Below, piece after piece: positions 62,250 through 64,000 of a stretch of 64,000 bases of DNA. The position numbers and the translations under genes are program-made. Source of the stretch: an uncultured Paludibaculum sp. (GTDB taxonomy: Bacteria > Acidobacteriota > Terriglobia > Bryobacterales > Bryobacteraceae); assembly GCF_963665245.1 (NCBI RefSeq), contig NZ_OY762269.1:2734501-2798500 (forward strand), given 5' to 3'. Each line of letters opens with the position of its first letter. The stretch's first letter is position 1. Under the pieces are notes generated by a model. It was not told the origin of the DNA, searched no databases, and worked only from the letters and a program-made list of their open reading frames with translations.

Positions 62250-63656
62250 TTAACAGCCTGTGGCAGAGGTAGTTTTTGCGGACGGCTGAATGGAGGGGCG
62301 GGCACAATACGCGGACAGATGATATGGCGTTACTGGCCTTTTCTCGGTTACTGCCGGCATCAATTTTGCGAAAGCCTGCTCCTCTTCGCTCATGAAGTAC
62401 AGCAGAATTGCAGCCATTTGGACGATCCACATCGTTTCCGACACCCCTTGCAGGGTTCTCGGCTTCCCAATCCCATGGCGGGCCCGCACCAGCAGCGCGA
62501 GATTGAAGGCCACTGCTTGAATCAGCAACCGCTTCAGGATGTTGTCCCGGCCTCTCAAATGCGTTCGTCTCATCCCGCCTGTTTCGTACATGTGCGCGAA
62601 GCTCCGCTCTGCCAACTCCGATCTCAATTTCTGTAATCGCCGGCCTCGCTCACCGGCCACTCGGCGCCGATTGGCATACACCCGTTCCTGCTCCGTTTCC
62701 CGCCCCTGCCACTTGCGCCGCCCTCGCTCCGGTTCCGGAATGTAGCTCCTCACTGAGGCCTGATGCAGTCCCACCAACACCGCTCCACTGTGGTACCCCT
62801 TGTCGGCCACCACCTCTTCGACTCCACGTTCGTTCACCAGCACCGCGCTCGACTGCGCCTCCTTCAGCGTCTCCACCACCGTGGTCGTGTCCCCCTGGTC
62901 GGCCGCCTGGAGCGTCACCGCCACGATCGCTCCGCTCGAAAGATCCACTGCGTGCTCCGCCTTATGGGCCAAGTGCGTCCGGCCGTCCTTCATCTTTGCG
63001 ATGCGCGCGTCCGGGTCGCTCGGACTCTTCCATTCCTTGTTTGACGCCTTCTTCTTCCTCTTCCGGTCCAAACGCGCAGCCTGCTCCCTCGTTGGGTTCT
63101 CGATACCTTGGGCTTCGGCCAAGTCCTTCAAATACTCATCGTATTTCCGCCCATCGTCTCGCCTCTGGATCGACCTCATCGCCGCATTGGCCTCCAGCGT
63201 TGTCGCGTCGATCGCCACGGTCTGCGCTTCCAGCAGTCCTTCTTTGCTCAGTATTTTGACGAACCACCGGAACACCGCCCGGTGGGTCTCCAAAGCATAT
63301 AGGCGCCTCGTTCGGGAGATCGAAGAATGGTCCGGCGTTTCGTCGGTCAAACTGTAGCCCAGGAACTGTCTCAACGACAGGGAGTCGGCCACGCGCCAGG
63401 CGATGCCCCGTTCGCTGCTAATCCCCTCGCAGTAGCCGATCAACAACATGCGGAAGTACACGCCCGGCGCCACGCTGGGCCGTCCCATCACCGGTGAATA
63501 GAAGCGCTGACAGAGGTGCTCGACCTTGCGGTCGAACTGCGCCTCTTCGAGAACCTCGTTGACCTTGCTGTAGAACGGGTGTGCCGCGGGCTTGGCAATC
63601 TCGTCGGTGCTCACCCACAGGCCCTGCTGCTTCGGCTTCCGTCTGCCCATCGCCAT
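62250..63656 (-). CDS. IS1182-like DDE transposase
   Basis: A 468-residue transposase. The N-terminal DUF772-type region (FYSPVMGRPSVAPGVYFRML, ISSERGIAWRVADSLSLRQF, DETPDHSSISRTRRL) is followed by a DDE_Tnp_1 catalytic core: first Asp in VAIDATTLEANAAMR, second in EVVADKGYHSGAV, and the Glu in the ERSFAHMYETGGMRR region. It appears intact and full length for the family. The last Cys and the stop codon are formed by the junction of the left inverted repeat with the TTAA target duplication. ATG 63656 is taken as start; ATG 63650 is also possible. It is transcribed opposite to the gene it disrupts. Confidence 0.88.
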   Translation of the reverse strand: MAMGRRKPKQQGLWVSTDEIAKPAAHPFYSKVNEVLEEAQFDRKVEHLCQRFYSPVMGRPSVAPGVYFRMLLIGYCEGISSERGIAWRVADSLSLRQFLGYSLTDETPDHSSISRTRRLYALETHRAVFRWFVKILSKEGLLEAQTVAIDATTLEANAAMRSIQRRDDGRKYDEYLKDLAEAQGIENPTREQAARLDRKRKKKASNKEWKSPSDPDARIAKMKDGRTHLAHKAEHAVDLSSGAIVAVTLQAADQGDTTTVVETLKEAQSSAVLVNERGVEEVVADKGYHSGAVLVGLHQASVRSYIPEPERGRRKWQGRETEQERVYANRRRVAGERGRRLQKLRSELAERSFAHMYETGGMRRTHLRGRDNILKRLLIQAVAFNLALLVRARHGIGKPRTLQGVSETMWIVQMAAILLYFMSEEEQAFAKLMPAVTEKRPVTPYHLSAYCARPSIQPSAKTTSATGC

Positions 63657-63720
63657 GAAACAATTTTACGACCACCTGTTTTATCCGCAAGGGACTTTGA
63701 GGGACTTCTGCCACAGGCTG
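62254..63720 (-). mobile_element. IS1182-like insertion sequence with TTAA target duplication
   Basis: A 1467-bp element. Perfect 14-bp terminal inverted repeats CAGCCTGTGGCAGA (62254-62267) and TCTGCCACAGGCTG (63707-63720) are flanked on both sides by TTAA (62250-62253 and 63721-63724), the target duplication. It carries a single intact transposase. The perfect ends and open frame suggest a recent insertion. Confidence 0.88.
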
Positions 63721-64000
63721 TTAAGGCAGGCGCCAGTGTGGCGGCGATGAATGCGGAACTCGCGTCCGCGCATCTCTTTGTGGATGGACCCGAGCCCGAC
63801 ATTGCGGAGATGCTCGACAAGAGCTATGCCGGGTTCCTCAGAGAAATCCAGACTGGCCCCTCGGATCCGGACGGTGACCTTCTGGTGGTTACTTTTGGAA
63901 TCCACACCGGCGCGTTCTGCGGCGTCAATGAGACGCTGGCCCTCTATGTCCGCCGCACCATGCAACGCATCGCATGGATCAACGCCGAGAACTTACAGGC

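Larger units (their letters stand above)
62057..64000 (+). pseudogene. Lipoprotein-like gene split by an IS1182-like insertion
   Basis: The left part encodes MHRLRLPLMFGLMLWVPSCA, a probable lipoprotein signal with Cys at 19, then 46 residues to DSRI at the TTAA insertion site (62250-62253). Removing the element and one TTAA joins this in frame to the right part starting at 63725 (KAGASVAAMNAELASAHLFV onward), which stays open to the window end. The reconstructed product has at least 157 residues and runs past the window. No family is recognised; the segment LLVVTFGIHTGAFCGVNETL may help. The start ATG 62057 lacks a clear ribosome-binding site. Confidence 0.7.

Overview
The window looks like chromosome from an Acidobacteriota bacterium of the Bryobacterales (Solibacter/Paludibaculum-like). 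This is inferred from gene content, not from a marker gene. The evidence is a PadR regulator joined to a MacB/ADOP-type permease, a TonB-dependent receptor with an N-terminal carboxypeptidase-regulatory domain, a FecR protein with a Trp/Tyr/Gly-rich tail, a winged-helix/Ser-Thr kinase/TolB-propeller fusion, and many Tat-exported proteins. The DNA is GC-rich apart from parts of one island.

Layout. 1-9.7 kb: PadR-permease pair, a membrane-anchored winged-helix protein divergent from a TonB-dependent receptor, an exported HD-domain protein and a FecR protein. 9.86-17.26 kb: an integrative island in the 3' end of a tRNA-Ser(GGA) gene. It is bounded by 24-bp direct repeats of the tRNA 3' end and carries an integrase beside the tRNA, a second XerC/D-like recombinase under a palindromic operator, a stand-alone LuxR-type HTH protein, an unknown membrane protein, an unknown two-gene operon and a cluster of GGTAAGAA motifs. 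The tRNA's terminator is now stranded beyond the far end. 17.4-26.9 kb (minus strand): cell-shape operon mreB-mreC-mreD-mrdA-rodA followed by an RNase E/G with a very large insert in its S1 domain. 26.9-35.9 kb: a zinc-protease-like protein, a zinc-ribbon/propeller-lipoprotein pair, an M50 protease, a multi-spanning membrane protein, tRNA-Lys(CTT), an Fe-S oxidoreductase divergent from a UDP-glucuronate-decarboxylase-like SDR, and an exported protein. 36-47.6 kb: small hypotheticals, a Tat-exported TIM-barrel-like protein, an ECF sigma factor with a putative membrane partner, an exported adenosine-deaminase-like enzyme, the kinase fusion and a methyltransferase. 48.5-57.2 kb: a nine-CXXCH exported cytochrome and, convergent with it, an 1186-residue Tat-exported beta-propeller protein. 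Tandem hairpin repeats and two direct copies of a dead IS21-type fragment surround the latter. 57.4-64 kb: DUF4262-like protein, a solitary GspG-like protein, a PD-(D/E)XK-like protein, an M48-like protein that has lost its catalytic motif, and an IS1182-like element inserted at TTAA inside a lipoprotein-like gene.

How parts fit together. The shape operon and RNase E/G form a classic conserved neighbourhood. The tRNA-Ser island is the clearest mobile, accessory piece and the best place to look for an undescribed system: its cargo matches no family I recognise. The cytochrome and the giant propeller protein are both exported and may form an envelope redox module, but that is inference from proximity only. 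No CRISPR array, rRNA operon or riboswitch was recognised.
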